Assembly (NCBI RefSeq): GCF_000422665.1
Contig: NZ_AUGM01000004.1
Location: 327,507 to 391,506, forward strand
Source of the DNA: Ferrimonas senticii DSM 18821
GTDB taxonomy: Bacteria; Pseudomonadota; Gammaproteobacteria; Enterobacterales; Shewanellaceae
Direction: 5' to 3'
Length of the DNA stretch: 64,000 nucleotides
Positions 16,694 to 24,932 of this stretch are shown here, piece by piece. The notes below the pieces were generated by a model. That model was given only the letters and a program-made list of their open reading frames with translations, had not been told where the DNA came from and did not search any database. The first letter of the stretch is position 1. Each line of letters opens with the position of its first letter. A program made the translations under genes and the position numbers.

Positions 16694-18349
16694 ATGAATT
16701 GCATTTCCAAAATCGCCGTTGCCGTTGCCGGCCTGTTGGCTTCCAATTACAGCCTGGCTGCTGATGCCATTGAACTGAATGGCAAAAACATCACCCCAGA
16801 ACAAATCGTTGCCATCGGCTATCAGGGCGAACAGGTTAGCTTATCGAAAGCTGGCGTAGAGCGGATGGAGCGCGGCCACCAAGTACTGCTGGCCAGTGCC
16901 GCTCAAGGTATGGGCGTGTACGGTCTGACCGTTGGCGTGGGCTGGAACAAAGACCAACCGGTATTTGGCAAAGACGGCAAGATGAGCCCAGAACTGCGCG
17001 GCAAATCAGAGTTATTTAACCGCGATCTAACCTACACCCATACTGCAGCGATTGGTCCATACGTCAGCGATGACATCGTGCGTATGGCAATGGCAATTCG
17101 ATTAAATCAATTGATGACCGGCCATATCGGTATTCAGCCAGCTGTGGCTCAAATGTACGTAGATTTTCTTAACCACGACATCGTTCCACGTGTTCCTGCT
17201 CGTGGTTCTGTGGGCACTGCTGACATTCTGCCATCAGCGCACATCGCACTGGCGATGATGGGCGAGTGGGACGTAACCTATAAAGGCAAAGTAATGCCCG
17301 CGGCCGATGCGATGAAGCAGGCGGGCTTAACCCCGGTAAAACTGTACGCCAAAGACGCGCTGTCCATTTTCTCTAACTCTTCTATGGCTGTCGCCTACGC
17401 GGTTGATGTGGCCAACAAGACCGAACACCTGCTGGAAGCGGCACCAAAGGTTGTCGCGATGAGCTTAGAGGCTCTGAACGGCAACGTTTCCCCATACTTA
17501 GCGCAAACCGTAGAACTGCGCCCAATGCCTTACGTCGCTGAAGTCTCTGCCGACATCACTGCGCAACTGGATGGCTCGTACCTGTGGCAAGTTGACGACA
17601 AACGCGCGCTGCAAGATCCGCTGGCCTTCCGTGGCTCACAATGGTCACTGGCGTCGGCGTGGGATGAACTGCACGATCTGAAATCGATGATCAACACCCA
17701 CCTAAACAGCTCTGACGATAACCCAGCTATCGTCCTGAACAGCAAAGACGCCCGCCAAACCTACGCCGATGCGCCACAGGTGCAAAAGTACTTCGTTGAC
17801 GGCGAATACAGTGGTGCCGTGTTCTCTGCCTCTAACTTCGAGCCAGTACAATTGGCGGTTAAGATGCAAGGTCTAAGCATCGCCCTTGGCCACGTTAGCC
17901 GCGACTCGGTATTCCGTACTCTAAAACTGGCAGACCCTGCGTTTACCCACCTGACCCGCTTTATGAATGCACCGGAAAATCACGGCCACGGCTTCGGTGC
18001 CATCCAAAAGACCTTCGTAAACTTGTTCGCCGAGAGCAAAGCCCTGATCGATCCTGTCTCTTTGGAAGGGGTAGCGGTTGCTGGTTACATCGAAGATACC
18101 TTCACCCACATGATGCTGGTTGGCCAGCGCATGGATACGGTACTGGATAACCTCAGCTACATGTACGGCCTAGAGATGATGCACTCGGCACAAGGTATCG
18201 ACATCCGTATGCGCGATGAAAAACGCGGCATCGGCGCCGGCACCTTAGAAGTCCACCAAAACTTCCGTAAACAGGTACCTTTCGTTGCCCAAGACCGCCC
18301 ATTTACTAAAGATATCGAAGCCGCCAAACAATATATCGACCAACTCTAA
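16694..18349 (+). CDS. Secreted HAL/PAL-superfamily lyase lacking the MIO triad (lyase 2)
   Basis: ATG 16694 follows CAGGAG (16681-16686) and opens a signal peptide (MNCISKIAVAVAGLLASNYSLA, cleavage before ADA); the sigma-54 promoter lies just upstream, which excludes the longer frame from 16643. The 551-residue product is a paralog of lyase 1: VYGLTVGVGWNKDQ (75-88), SLEALNGN, LQDPLAFR, NSSDDNP and GYIEDTFTH. The MIO-triad position reads SVGTADILPSAH (172-183), again without Ala-Ser-Gly. The two lyases share the diagnostic segments but differ clearly in between, for example EADILLAS versus TADILPSA, so they may act on different substrates. Inferred role: periplasmic elimination producing an acrylate-type electron acceptor. 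Confidence 0.88.
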   Translation: MNCISKIAVAVAGLLASNYSLAADAIELNGKNITPEQIVAIGYQGEQVSLSKAGVERMERGHQVLLASAAQGMGVYGLTVGVGWNKDQPVFGKDGKMSPELRGKSELFNRDLTYTHTAAIGPYVSDDIVRMAMAIRLNQLMTGHIGIQPAVAQMYVDFLNHDIVPRVPARGSVGTADILPSAHIALAMMGEWDVTYKGKVMPAADAMKQAGLTPVKLYAKDALSIFSNSSMAVAYAVDVANKTEHLLEAAPKVVAMSLEALNGNVSPYLAQTVELRPMPYVAEVSADITAQLDGSYLWQVDDKRALQDPLAFRGSQWSLASAWDELHDLKSMINTHLNSSDDNPAIVLNSKDARQTYADAPQVQKYFVDGEYSGAVFSASNFEPVQLAVKMQGLSIALGHVSRDSVFRTLKLADPAFTHLTRFMNAPENHGHGFGAIQKTFVNLFAESKALIDPVSLEGVAVAGYIEDTFTHMMLVGQRMDTVLDNLSYMYGLEMMHSAQGIDIRMRDEKRGIGAGTLEVHQNFRKQVPFVAQDRPFTKDIEAAKQYIDQL

Positions 18350-18371
18350 CTAATTAGTGTAAACATTTAAC

Positions 18372-18411
18372 AAAAGCGCCCTTGAGCAACCCATTCAAGG
18401 GCGCTTTTTTA
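18372..18411 (+). terminator. Terminator of lyase 2
   Basis: AAAAGCGCCCTTGA pairs with TCAAGGGCGCTTTTTT over a nine-base loop. The long GC-rich stem and T run make this a strong terminator. Confidence 0.9.
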
Positions 18412-18464
18412 TTGAGTTTTTGAAAAATAAAATTTCCATTCGCGGTAATTTAATACAGCCATTC

Positions 18465-18590
18465 ACGACATTTCGTTAAGGGCGCTGCCAGATCCCTTTT
18501 AAAAGCAACAAAAACCAAGCGATCCGCTCAATAAAACCACACTACAAATCGGCAACACGAGGTTTCGTAGCGACATTCACGAAATCCCGT
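18465..18590. promoter_or_regulatory. Candidate activator sites before the flavoprotein gene
   Basis: Three copies of the island motif occur in the 353-base gap: ACGACATTTCGT (18465-18476, exact), ACGAGGTTTCGT (18557-18568, one mismatch) and ACGAAATCCCGT (18579-18590, one mismatch). The last two are 22 bases apart, about two helical turns, and lie 50-90 bases upstream of a -24/-12 promoter. Confidence 0.65.
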
Positions 18591-18642
18591 AATAGCTTTG
18601 TTGGCATCATAGTTTCACGGCATTTTACCCCTAAATTGGTAG

Positions 18643-18659
18643 TTGGCACGCCCCCTGCT
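18643..18659 (+). promoter_or_regulatory. Sigma-54 (-24/-12) promoter of the flavoprotein-cytochrome operon
   Basis: TTGGCACGCCCCCTGCT has the full -24 element TTGGCACG and a TGC -12 element at the correct GG-N10-GC spacing, 43 bases before the flavoprotein ATG. Confidence 0.88.
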
Positions 18660-18702
18660 CTTAGCTTGGCATAGTTCATCAAAACCCTAGTGGAGTAACT
18701 CC

Positions 18703-20262
18703 ATGTCAAACGATATGCCAATGAATGTGTCGCGCCGCGCGATGCTGAAAAAGACCGCCGCTCTGGCTGCGGGCAGCGCGACCCTGATGGTTGCCGCACC
18801 AAGCCAAGCGGCTGAGTGCAAACCAGCTACCCCTAAATTCGACGAAATCTACGACATCATCGTGGTAGGTTCCGGCTTCGCTGGCATGGCTGCGGCCGTA
18901 CAAGCAGCCGAAGACGGTGCCAAAGTACTGGTTATCGACAAGATGCCAGTATTCGGTGGTAACTCCACCATCAACGGTGGCGCAATGGCGGTTGCCGGCT
19001 CTAGCCTGCAAGCCAAAGAAGGCATCAAAGACAGCGTTGCTGTGATGGTTGAAGACATGCTGGCCGCTGGCCGTGGCATGAACGACAAGAAGATGCTGGA
19101 ACTGGTATGTAACGGCACCGCTGAATCCGCCAAATGGCTGGAAGAGCGCGGCACCGAATGGAAGCCGTTCGTACAGCACTTCGGTGGTCACTCTATCCCT
19201 CGCGTACTGCAAACCAAGCAAAGCTCTGGCGCTGGCATCATTCGCCCACTGATCAAAGTGGCGAAAGAGAACGGCGTAACCATGTACACCCAGAACGATC
19301 TGCGTGGTTTCATCAAAGATGAAGCGGGCCGCGTAATCGGTATCGAAGTGCAAGCGGACTACTTCTGGCCGAAGAAGCGCTCTGGTACTCCGAAGCAGTA
19401 CGGCGCTCGCAAAGGCGTGATCATGGCCACCGGTGGCTTCGGTCAAGATCTGGAGTTCCGTACCATCCAGCAGCCAAGCCTGACGGCTGATGTTGACTCC
19501 ACCAACCACGGCGGCGCGACCGCTGATGCACTGAAACTGATGCTGCTGGCCGGCGCCAACCCAGTGCACCTGAACGAAATCCAGCTGGGCCCATGGGCGT
19601 CTCCAGACGAGAAAGGTTTCGGTACTGCATCGCAGTTCAACACCATCGGTACCTACATCAATGGTCTGGTAGTAGACGTGCGCACCGGTAAGCGTTTCTT
19701 CAACGAACTGGCTGACCGTAAAGCCCGTGCTGACGCGATCATGACCCGTCGTGATGAAAACGGCGCACCGGTATACCCAATTGGCTTTGTTAACCACAAA
19801 GGCGCTGAGCGTGCTCAGACTCTGGAGTGGGGCATGAAGTACAACGTAATCAAGAAAGCCGACACCTTGGAAGAACTGGCGGCGCTGTACGGCATGCCAG
19901 CCGACGCGCTGAAACAGACCGTAGCGGACTGGAACGAAGCGGTTCGCACCGGCGAAGACAAAGAGTTTGGCCGTCCACTGATGCAAGCGTTCGAGCTGAC
20001 TGAAGGCCCATGGTACGCCGCACGCATGTGGCCAAAAGTACACTACTGCATGGGTGGCGTTCGCGTGAACACCAACTCTGAAGTACTGCACTTGGTTACC
20101 AACAAGCCAATCGATGGCCTGTACGCGGCTGGCGAAGCCACCGGTGGTATCCACGGCGCGTCTCGTCTGGGTGCCTGTGCGGTAGCGGAAGGCGTAGTAA
20201 CTGGTCGTAACGCGGCGAAACACGCGGCAACCAGCACCCCTGTGTCTCTTGAACTGGCTTAA
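18703..20262 (+). CDS. Tat-exported FAD reductase, flavin subunit of a fumarate/urocanate-reductase-type enzyme
   Basis: The 519-residue protein begins with a twin-arginine signal (VSRRAMLKK at 9-17, hydrophobic stretch, cleavage near PSQA-AE), so it is exported folded with its cofactor. The mature protein is one FAD-binding/fumarate reductase-like domain: VVGSGFAGMAAA (54-65), FGGNSTINGGAM (84-95), HYCMGGVRV (447-455, the place of HxTMGG in fumarate reductases), and ASRLGACAV (486-494) with the substrate-type arginine at 488. It has neither the heme domain of flavocytochrome c3 nor the N-terminal FMN domain of urocanate reductase UrdA. The tetraheme cytochrome gene 15 bases downstream supplies the electron-transfer part. 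Substrate inferred: the acrylate-type product of the neighbouring lyases. Confidence 0.9.
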   Translation: MSNDMPMNVSRRAMLKKTAALAAGSATLMVAAPSQAAECKPATPKFDEIYDIIVVGSGFAGMAAAVQAAEDGAKVLVIDKMPVFGGNSTINGGAMAVAGSSLQAKEGIKDSVAVMVEDMLAAGRGMNDKKMLELVCNGTAESAKWLEERGTEWKPFVQHFGGHSIPRVLQTKQSSGAGIIRPLIKVAKENGVTMYTQNDLRGFIKDEAGRVIGIEVQADYFWPKKRSGTPKQYGARKGVIMATGGFGQDLEFRTIQQPSLTADVDSTNHGGATADALKLMLLAGANPVHLNEIQLGPWASPDEKGFGTASQFNTIGTYINGLVVDVRTGKRFFNELADRKARADAIMTRRDENGAPVYPIGFVNHKGAERAQTLEWGMKYNVIKKADTLEELAALYGMPADALKQTVADWNEAVRTGEDKEFGRPLMQAFELTEGPWYAARMWPKVHYCMGGVRVNTNSEVLHLVTNKPIDGLYAAGEATGGIHGASRLGACAVAEGVVTGRNAAKHAATSTPVSLELA

Positions 20263-20277
20263 TTAGGTATAACGATA

Positions 20278-20673
20278 ATGATCAAACGTAATCTGACTGT
20301 ACTGGCCGGTGTGGTTCTGGCTCTGGGCATGGCAAACGTAGCAGTCGCTGCAAAAATGCCGCTGAAATCCTACCACCAAGAGATGTTCACCGAAGCCGAT
20401 GGCAGCGTTGACTGTTCCGGTTGTCATGGTGACCAGAAGAAGTACACCGCACCAGCGGTAGAAAACTGCACCACCTGTCACGGCAGCGTAGAAGAGTTGG
20501 CCGAGAGCACCGCTCGCCCAGATCACAGCCACAAGTACGAGCCGAACCCACACGACTCGCTGCACTACGGCACCGATCTGAACTGCTCTTACTGCCATGC
20601 TGAGCACAAGAAGCCAAAGGTTTACTGCAACCAGTGCCACGAGTTCGAATACCCAGAGATGCAGCGTAAGTAA
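20278..20673 (+). CDS. Periplasmic tetraheme cytochrome c
   Basis: The 131-residue product has a signal peptide (MIKRNLTVLAGVVLALGMANVAVA, cleavage before AKMPLK) and four CxxCH heme-binding sites: CSGCH, CTTCH, CSYCH and CNQCH. Extra histidines (SYHQEMF, PDHSHKYEPNPHDSLHYG) can serve as distal ligands. Size and spacing resemble the heme domain of flavocytochrome c3 and the small tetraheme cytochrome of Shewanella. It is co-transcribed with the flavoprotein and is its probable electron donor, receiving electrons from a quinol-oxidising membrane cytochrome such as CymA, which is not in this window. Confidence 0.93.
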   Translation: MIKRNLTVLAGVVLALGMANVAVAAKMPLKSYHQEMFTEADGSVDCSGCHGDQKKYTAPAVENCTTCHGSVEELAESTARPDHSHKYEPNPHDSLHYGTDLNCSYCHAEHKKPKVYCNQCHEFEYPEMQRK

Positions 20674-20711
20674 CAGCGCCGTCCATCGTGCGCTTTACCA
20701 TCATCATCGAT

Positions 20712-20731
20712 AAGGGGCCATTTGGCCCCTT
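20712..20731 (+). terminator. Terminator of the flavoprotein-cytochrome operon
   Basis: AAGGGGCC (20712-20719) pairs with GGCCCCTT (20724-20731) over a four-base loop, followed by AATTT. Confidence 0.75.
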
Positions 20732-20835
20732 AATTTCAGCTCGTCAGCGACCACGTAGCGCGATAACTGCCGCAGCCATTAATTTCACTATTTTTGGCAC
20801 TTCCCCCCAACTTTGCGGCAGATCACTTTCCTTTC

Positions 20836-20890
20836 GCGCTATTTCGTAACCATTAACGACATTCCGTTAATGGTTACTACGCCATTTCGT
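20836..20890. promoter_or_regulatory. Candidate activator sites before the porin gene
   Basis: ACGACATTCCGT (20856-20867, one mismatch, within the larger inverted repeat ATTAACG-GTTAAT), ACGCCATTTCGT (20879-20890, one mismatch) and the weaker GCGCTATTTCGT (20836-20847) fit the island motif. They lie 50-110 bases upstream of a -24/-12 promoter. Confidence 0.6.
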
Positions 20891-20942
20891 TATTGCCACT
20901 GACGCTTCAAACAAATCCCCATATACGCCCCAATATCGGCCG

Positions 20943-20959
20943 TTGGCACGCCCTTCGCT
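20943..20959 (+). promoter_or_regulatory. Sigma-54 (-24/-12) promoter of the porin
   Basis: TTGGCACGCCCTTCGCT has the same -24 element as the flavoprotein promoter and correct spacing to GC at -12. It ends 43 bases before the porin ATG. Confidence 0.82.
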
Positions 20960-21002
20960 CTGTCTTAGCCATCTAACCCAGAGTATTTTTAGGGAAATCC
21001 CA

Positions 21003-22112
21003 ATGAAAAAATCGATTCTGTTCCTGTCCGTCGCGGCAGCACTGACCACCCAAGCGCAAGCCATTGAACTGCACAACGACGGCGTTAACAAAGTGACCCT
21101 CGGTGGCCACCTGACCGCGCAAATTGGCAACGTTGAGTGGTACCAAGGCGTGGATAAGAACACCCAACTGCGTGCTAACTCACCGCGTATCAACCTGAAC
21201 CTGACCCGCGACATGGGCAACGGTTTTACCGCCGATGCCACCATCGAAAGCGGCTACAACATGATGAACGAAGGTAACTCTTGGAACACCCGTTTGGGTT
21301 TCATTGGTGTTAGCCACGCCGACTACGGCCGCATTTCGTTCGGTAAAGAGTGGTCAACCTACTATGACGCCGCGTGGTGGACCGATATGCCAGTGGTATT
21401 CAGCTCAGACCAACTGGGCATCTACACCGGCGACACTTCCGGCGAAGCGTCAGGCATGGGCCGTGCAGACCAAGCGGTTCAGTACCGTAAAGGTTTTGAA
21501 CTGGGTGACTTCGGTAGCTTGAAAGTGGGCCTGCAGTGGCAGGGCGAAACCGCAAACCTAGCCGAACGTCTTGGTGGTAGCCTGATCTACCAGATCGCCG
21601 ATTTCAAACTGGGCACCTCCTACGTGGGCGGCGACATCCTAAACGCTGATTACTTCACTGCAGCAAAACCAGCCGAATATGAAGATAAACTGGAATCTTG
21701 GCAGGTAAGCGCCGCCTACGGTCAATGGGGTCAAGGCTTGTACGTTGCGGCTTCTTACCAGCTGGGCACCAACACCGAAGCCAACATGCGCTTTATTGGT
21801 GACTCCAAAGGTTTTGAAGCGATCACCGCTTATGGCCTAGAGTGCGACACCACCGTATTTGTCTCCTACCGTCAGCTGGAAAGCGATGGTGAGATGATCG
21901 CCTCCTACCAAGGTAAAGACGACAAGGCTCCGAACTACCGCCCAGGCTTTGAAGGCAACGGTGACGACCAGTGGGAAGAGTCGTTTGTCTCTTTCGGCGC
22001 TCAGCACCAGCTGACCGAAAACGTAATGGTGTTTGCTGAATACAACCTCAGCACCGGCGAAGACCGTGATGGCGACAACCAGTACGCCATGGGTGTACGT
22101 CTGTTCCTGTAA
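21003..22112 (+). CDS. Outer-membrane general porin
   Basis: I chose ATG 21003, which opens the signal peptide (MKKSILFLSVAAALTTQAQA, cleavage before IELHND); a longer frame would overlap the sigma-54 promoter. The 369-residue protein is a Gram-negative porin: it starts VTLGGHLTAQIG, has alternating beta-strands such as GRISFGKEW and SWQVSAAYGQW, and ends YAMGVRLFL, with Leu after the usual terminal Phe. Its own copy of the island promoter and motif implies it opens the outer membrane to the lyase substrate. Confidence 0.9.
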   Translation: MKKSILFLSVAAALTTQAQAIELHNDGVNKVTLGGHLTAQIGNVEWYQGVDKNTQLRANSPRINLNLTRDMGNGFTADATIESGYNMMNEGNSWNTRLGFIGVSHADYGRISFGKEWSTYYDAAWWTDMPVVFSSDQLGIYTGDTSGEASGMGRADQAVQYRKGFELGDFGSLKVGLQWQGETANLAERLGGSLIYQIADFKLGTSYVGGDILNADYFTAAKPAEYEDKLESWQVSAAYGQWGQGLYVAASYQLGTNTEANMRFIGDSKGFEAITAYGLECDTTVFVSYRQLESDGEMIASYQGKDDKAPNYRPGFEGNGDDQWEESFVSFGAQHQLTENVMVFAEYNLSTGEDRDGDNQYAMGVRLFL

Positions 22113-22169
22113 TCCGGACATACGCCGCAGGATGCAGACCGCCTAACCCTGCAGCTTGCAAACCATAAA

Positions 22170-22193
22170 AAATCGCCGCAATTGCGGCGATTT
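22170..22193. terminator. Bidirectional terminator, porin / recJ
   Basis: AAATCGCCGCAATTGCGGCGATTT is a perfect palindrome between the convergent porin and recJ genes. It also marks the island boundary. Confidence 0.8.
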
Positions 22194-22214
22194 ATCTATC
22201 TGCGAACCTTGCGG

Positions 22215-23936
22215 TTACGCCGAGGCTAAGTGCTCCACCATCAGTTGAACACTATCGCGACCGCGCCAATGGTTAACGTCTAGTTTGTAGACCAAGTTCA
22301 ACCACTGCACGCTGGCGTCCGGCCACTGCTTGCGATCGACGTTAAAGGCGATGGCGTCAAATTGCTTGCTGCCACACTCGGTCTCAACCGTCATCTTTAA
22401 GTGTTTATCCGCCAGCAGTCGCTGATCCAATAACTTAAAGTGGCCATCAAACAGCGGCTCTGGGAAGTGCTGCCCCCACGGACCGGCGTTACGCAGCAGC
22501 TGGGCGGTTTCCAAACTCATCTGCTCGGCACGCAGTTCGCCATCGGATAACAGCTCGCCAGTTAACTGATGCTCCTCGATGGTGCTGCGCACTTCGTTAT
22601 CGTACAACTCGGCAAAGCGGTCGTAGTCGGCCTCTTTCAGTGACAAGCCCGCCGCCATCGCGTGGCCGCCGAATTTCAAGATCAGCCCCGGATGCTGGGT
22701 ATCGATCCGCTCCAGCAGATCACGCATATGCAGCCCTTCAATGGAACGCGCCGAGCCTTTGATTTCACCACCGCCCGCTTCAGCAAAGGCGATCACCGGG
22801 CGGTGGTATTGCTCTTTAATCCGCGACGCCAAAATGCCAATCACCCCTTGGTGCCAATCACTTTGATAGAGCGCCAATCCCCACGGCAGTTGCTGACCGC
22901 CAAGGTTTAACCTGGTTAACGCCGCTTGCGCCTCCTGTTGCATCCCTTGCTCAATCTCGCGTCGTTCGCGGTTCAAGCCGTCAAGGCTGGCGGCAATTTG
23001 CCGCGCTTCGTTGATGTCATCGGTGAGCAAACAGGCGATCCCCAACGCCATATCATCCAGACGGCCAGCGGCGTTCAGCCTTGGGCCAACGGTAAAGCCC
23101 AAGTCCGAAGCCACAATCCGTGGCAACTCTTTGTTGGCTACCTCCAGCAGCGCCTGGATCCCCGGACGACAACGACCAGCGCGAATGCGGCGCAGTCCTT
23201 GATGCACTAACACTCGATTGTTGTGATCCAGTGGCACCACATCGGCGACGGTGCCAAGCGCAACGATATCGAGCCAATCCGCTAAGTTGGGCATGGCGAT
23301 CTGTTGCTGGGCAAACCAGTCGCGCTGGCGCAATTCTGCCCGCAGCGCCGACATTAAATAAAACGCCACACCAACGCCCGCCAGCGCCCGCGAGCCAAAA
23401 CCGCACTCATCGCGGTTGGGGTTCACAATCACATCGGCGTCCGGCACGGTGCTGCCCGGTAAATGGTGATCGGTAACCAATACCTGCATCCCAGCGGCTT
23501 TAGCGGCATCAACCCCAGCGTGCGCCGAAATACCGTTATCGACGGTGATCAACACCTCGGCGCCACCCTGCTGCGCCAGAGCCACCAGCGGTGGACTGAG
23601 GCCGTAACCGTAGTCGAAACGGTTCGGCACGATGTAATCAACGAATCGCGCCCCCATCGAGCGCAGCGCCAGCATCACCACCGCGCTGGAGGTCGCGCCA
23701 TCGGCATCGAAGTCACCAACAATCACCAGCCGCTTTTGTGCGGCAATGGCATCGGCCAGCAGCGTGGCGCCTTCGCGCAGCCCAAGCATCGAACTGGGGC
23801 TTAATATGTCGCTAAGTTCCAGCCCCAATTGATTGCTGTCGCTGATGCCACGGCGGGCATAAATCTGCGCCAGTAACGGATCTAAATGGGTCAAAGCGGA
23901 GGTGTCAGCGTCAGCGCGACGGGTAATGCGAACCAT
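22215..23936 (-). CDS. recJ: Single-stranded-DNA-specific 5'-3' exonuclease RecJ
   Basis: The 573-residue protein has the DHH phosphoesterase core: VIVGDFDADGATSSAV (motif I), LITVDNGISAH, VLVTDHHLPG (DHH motif) and VGVAFYLMSAL, then the DHHA1 domain with LKFGGHAMAAGLSL (motif GGH) and a C-terminal OB-like part. RecJ digests single-stranded DNA in recombinational and mismatch repair. The length matches E. coli RecJ (577). It is 122 bases downstream of dsbC, the ancestral order. Confidence 0.96.
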   Translation of the reverse strand: MVRITRRADADTSALTHLDPLLAQIYARRGISDSNQLGLELSDILSPSSMLGLREGATLLADAIAAQKRLVIVGDFDADGATSSAVVMLALRSMGARFVDYIVPNRFDYGYGLSPPLVALAQQGGAEVLITVDNGISAHAGVDAAKAAGMQVLVTDHHLPGSTVPDADVIVNPNRDECGFGSRALAGVGVAFYLMSALRAELRQRDWFAQQQIAMPNLADWLDIVALGTVADVVPLDHNNRVLVHQGLRRIRAGRCRPGIQALLEVANKELPRIVASDLGFTVGPRLNAAGRLDDMALGIACLLTDDINEARQIAASLDGLNRERREIEQGMQQEAQAALTRLNLGGQQLPWGLALYQSDWHQGVIGILASRIKEQYHRPVIAFAEAGGGEIKGSARSIEGLHMRDLLERIDTQHPGLILKFGGHAMAAGLSLKEADYDRFAELYDNEVRSTIEEHQLTGELLSDGELRAEQMSLETAQLLRNAGPWGQHFPEPLFDGHFKLLDQRLLADKHLKMTVETECGSKQFDAIAFNVDRKQWPDASVQWLNLVYKLDVNHWRGRDSVQLMVEHLASA

Positions 23937-24058
23937 AGCGGGGGCCTATCAAGATGCAAGTCGGTTGATGGTAACGCGCCTGCCAACAAAAAGGCACCGC
24001 TGCCGCGATGCCTTGAAGCAAATCTGCACAACCATCTGACGATTGCGGAGATCGAAAT

Positions 24059-24781
24059 TTAGCTGCGTTTAAGCGCTTCCAGCAGTTGCTGCGGCGGCAT
24101 GTAACCTGGGATAAGATCGCCGTTTTGGGTAACAATCGCTGGCGTACCCGTTACCCCAAGGCCACCACCAACTTGGTAGTGGGTGGCAACGTGCTTAGCG
24201 GCAGCACAGTCGGTTTTCGACAGGCGCTGGCTGGTGGTCTTGCCATCGGTCATCGCCTGCTGCTGATCGGCGGCACACCAGATCGCTTCCATCTCGTCCC
24301 AAGTACCGGCGTTTTGGCCGTTACGCGGGAACGCTAAATAGCGCACGGTGATCCCCAGCTTGTTGTACTCGGCAATGTCGTCGTGCAGCTTACGGCAGTA
24401 GCCGCAGCTGATGTCGGTAAAGACCGAGATCACGTACTTTTCATTGTCTGCTGGAAAATCGATGGTGGTGCCATCCAACTTCGCCAGCTGATCACGACGA
24501 ACTTCGGTCAACGCCGCATCGGTTAAGTTGGCCATGCGGTTATCAAGATCGTACAGGTTGCCGTGGAACAGGGTTTTACCATCCTCGCTGATGTAAAAAA
24601 TCCCCTTATCGGTGTGCAGTTGCAACATCCCCGCCACCGGCGATGGCACCACTTTATCTACTTGTACACCTAAGGTGCTTTTCACTTTGGCTGCGATGGC
24701 GGCACTGTCGGTAACAGTGGCGGCGCTGACCGAGAACGCCATTAGCGCGCTCACCAGTACCGAGGCGACTGACTTTTTCAT
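24059..24781 (-). CDS. dsbC: Thiol:disulfide interchange protein DsbC
   Basis: The start at 24781 opens a signal peptide (MKKSVASVLVSALMAFSVSA). The frame extends 47 codons further upstream, but that part is not a leader, so I exclude it. The 240-residue protein has the N-terminal dimerisation domain (about 22-80, VKSTLGVQVDKVVPSPVAGM) and a thioredoxin-like domain with the active site CGYCRKLH; a cis-proline is seen in GVTGTPAIV. DsbC isomerises wrong disulfides in the periplasm. Operon xerD-dsbC-recJ. Confidence 0.95.
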   Translation of the reverse strand: MKKSVASVLVSALMAFSVSAATVTDSAAIAAKVKSTLGVQVDKVVPSPVAGMLQLHTDKGIFYISEDGKTLFHGNLYDLDNRMANLTDAALTEVRRDQLAKLDGTTIDFPADNEKYVISVFTDISCGYCRKLHDDIAEYNKLGITVRYLAFPRNGQNAGTWDEMEAIWCAADQQQAMTDGKTTSQRLSKTDCAAAKHVATHYQVGGGLGVTGTPAIVTQNGDLIPGYMPPQQLLEALKRS

Positions 24782-24932
24782 ACTGCGAGGATCCAAATAA
24801 TTGCTACGTCGGGCCAGTAGACCCATCAAATCGACAAAAAGTTGCCGCAATTGGCGATTAATTGCCAGCGACCAGTGCGTGATCAGTGAGTGATCGCGCT
24901 TTTTATGTGATTCAGCCAACACTTAGGTTCAC

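Noticed and set aside
18706..20223. A 505-codon open frame antisense to the FAD reductase gene
   Set aside because: The coding strand carries a complete Tat-FAD protein; the antisense frame follows from its codon bias.
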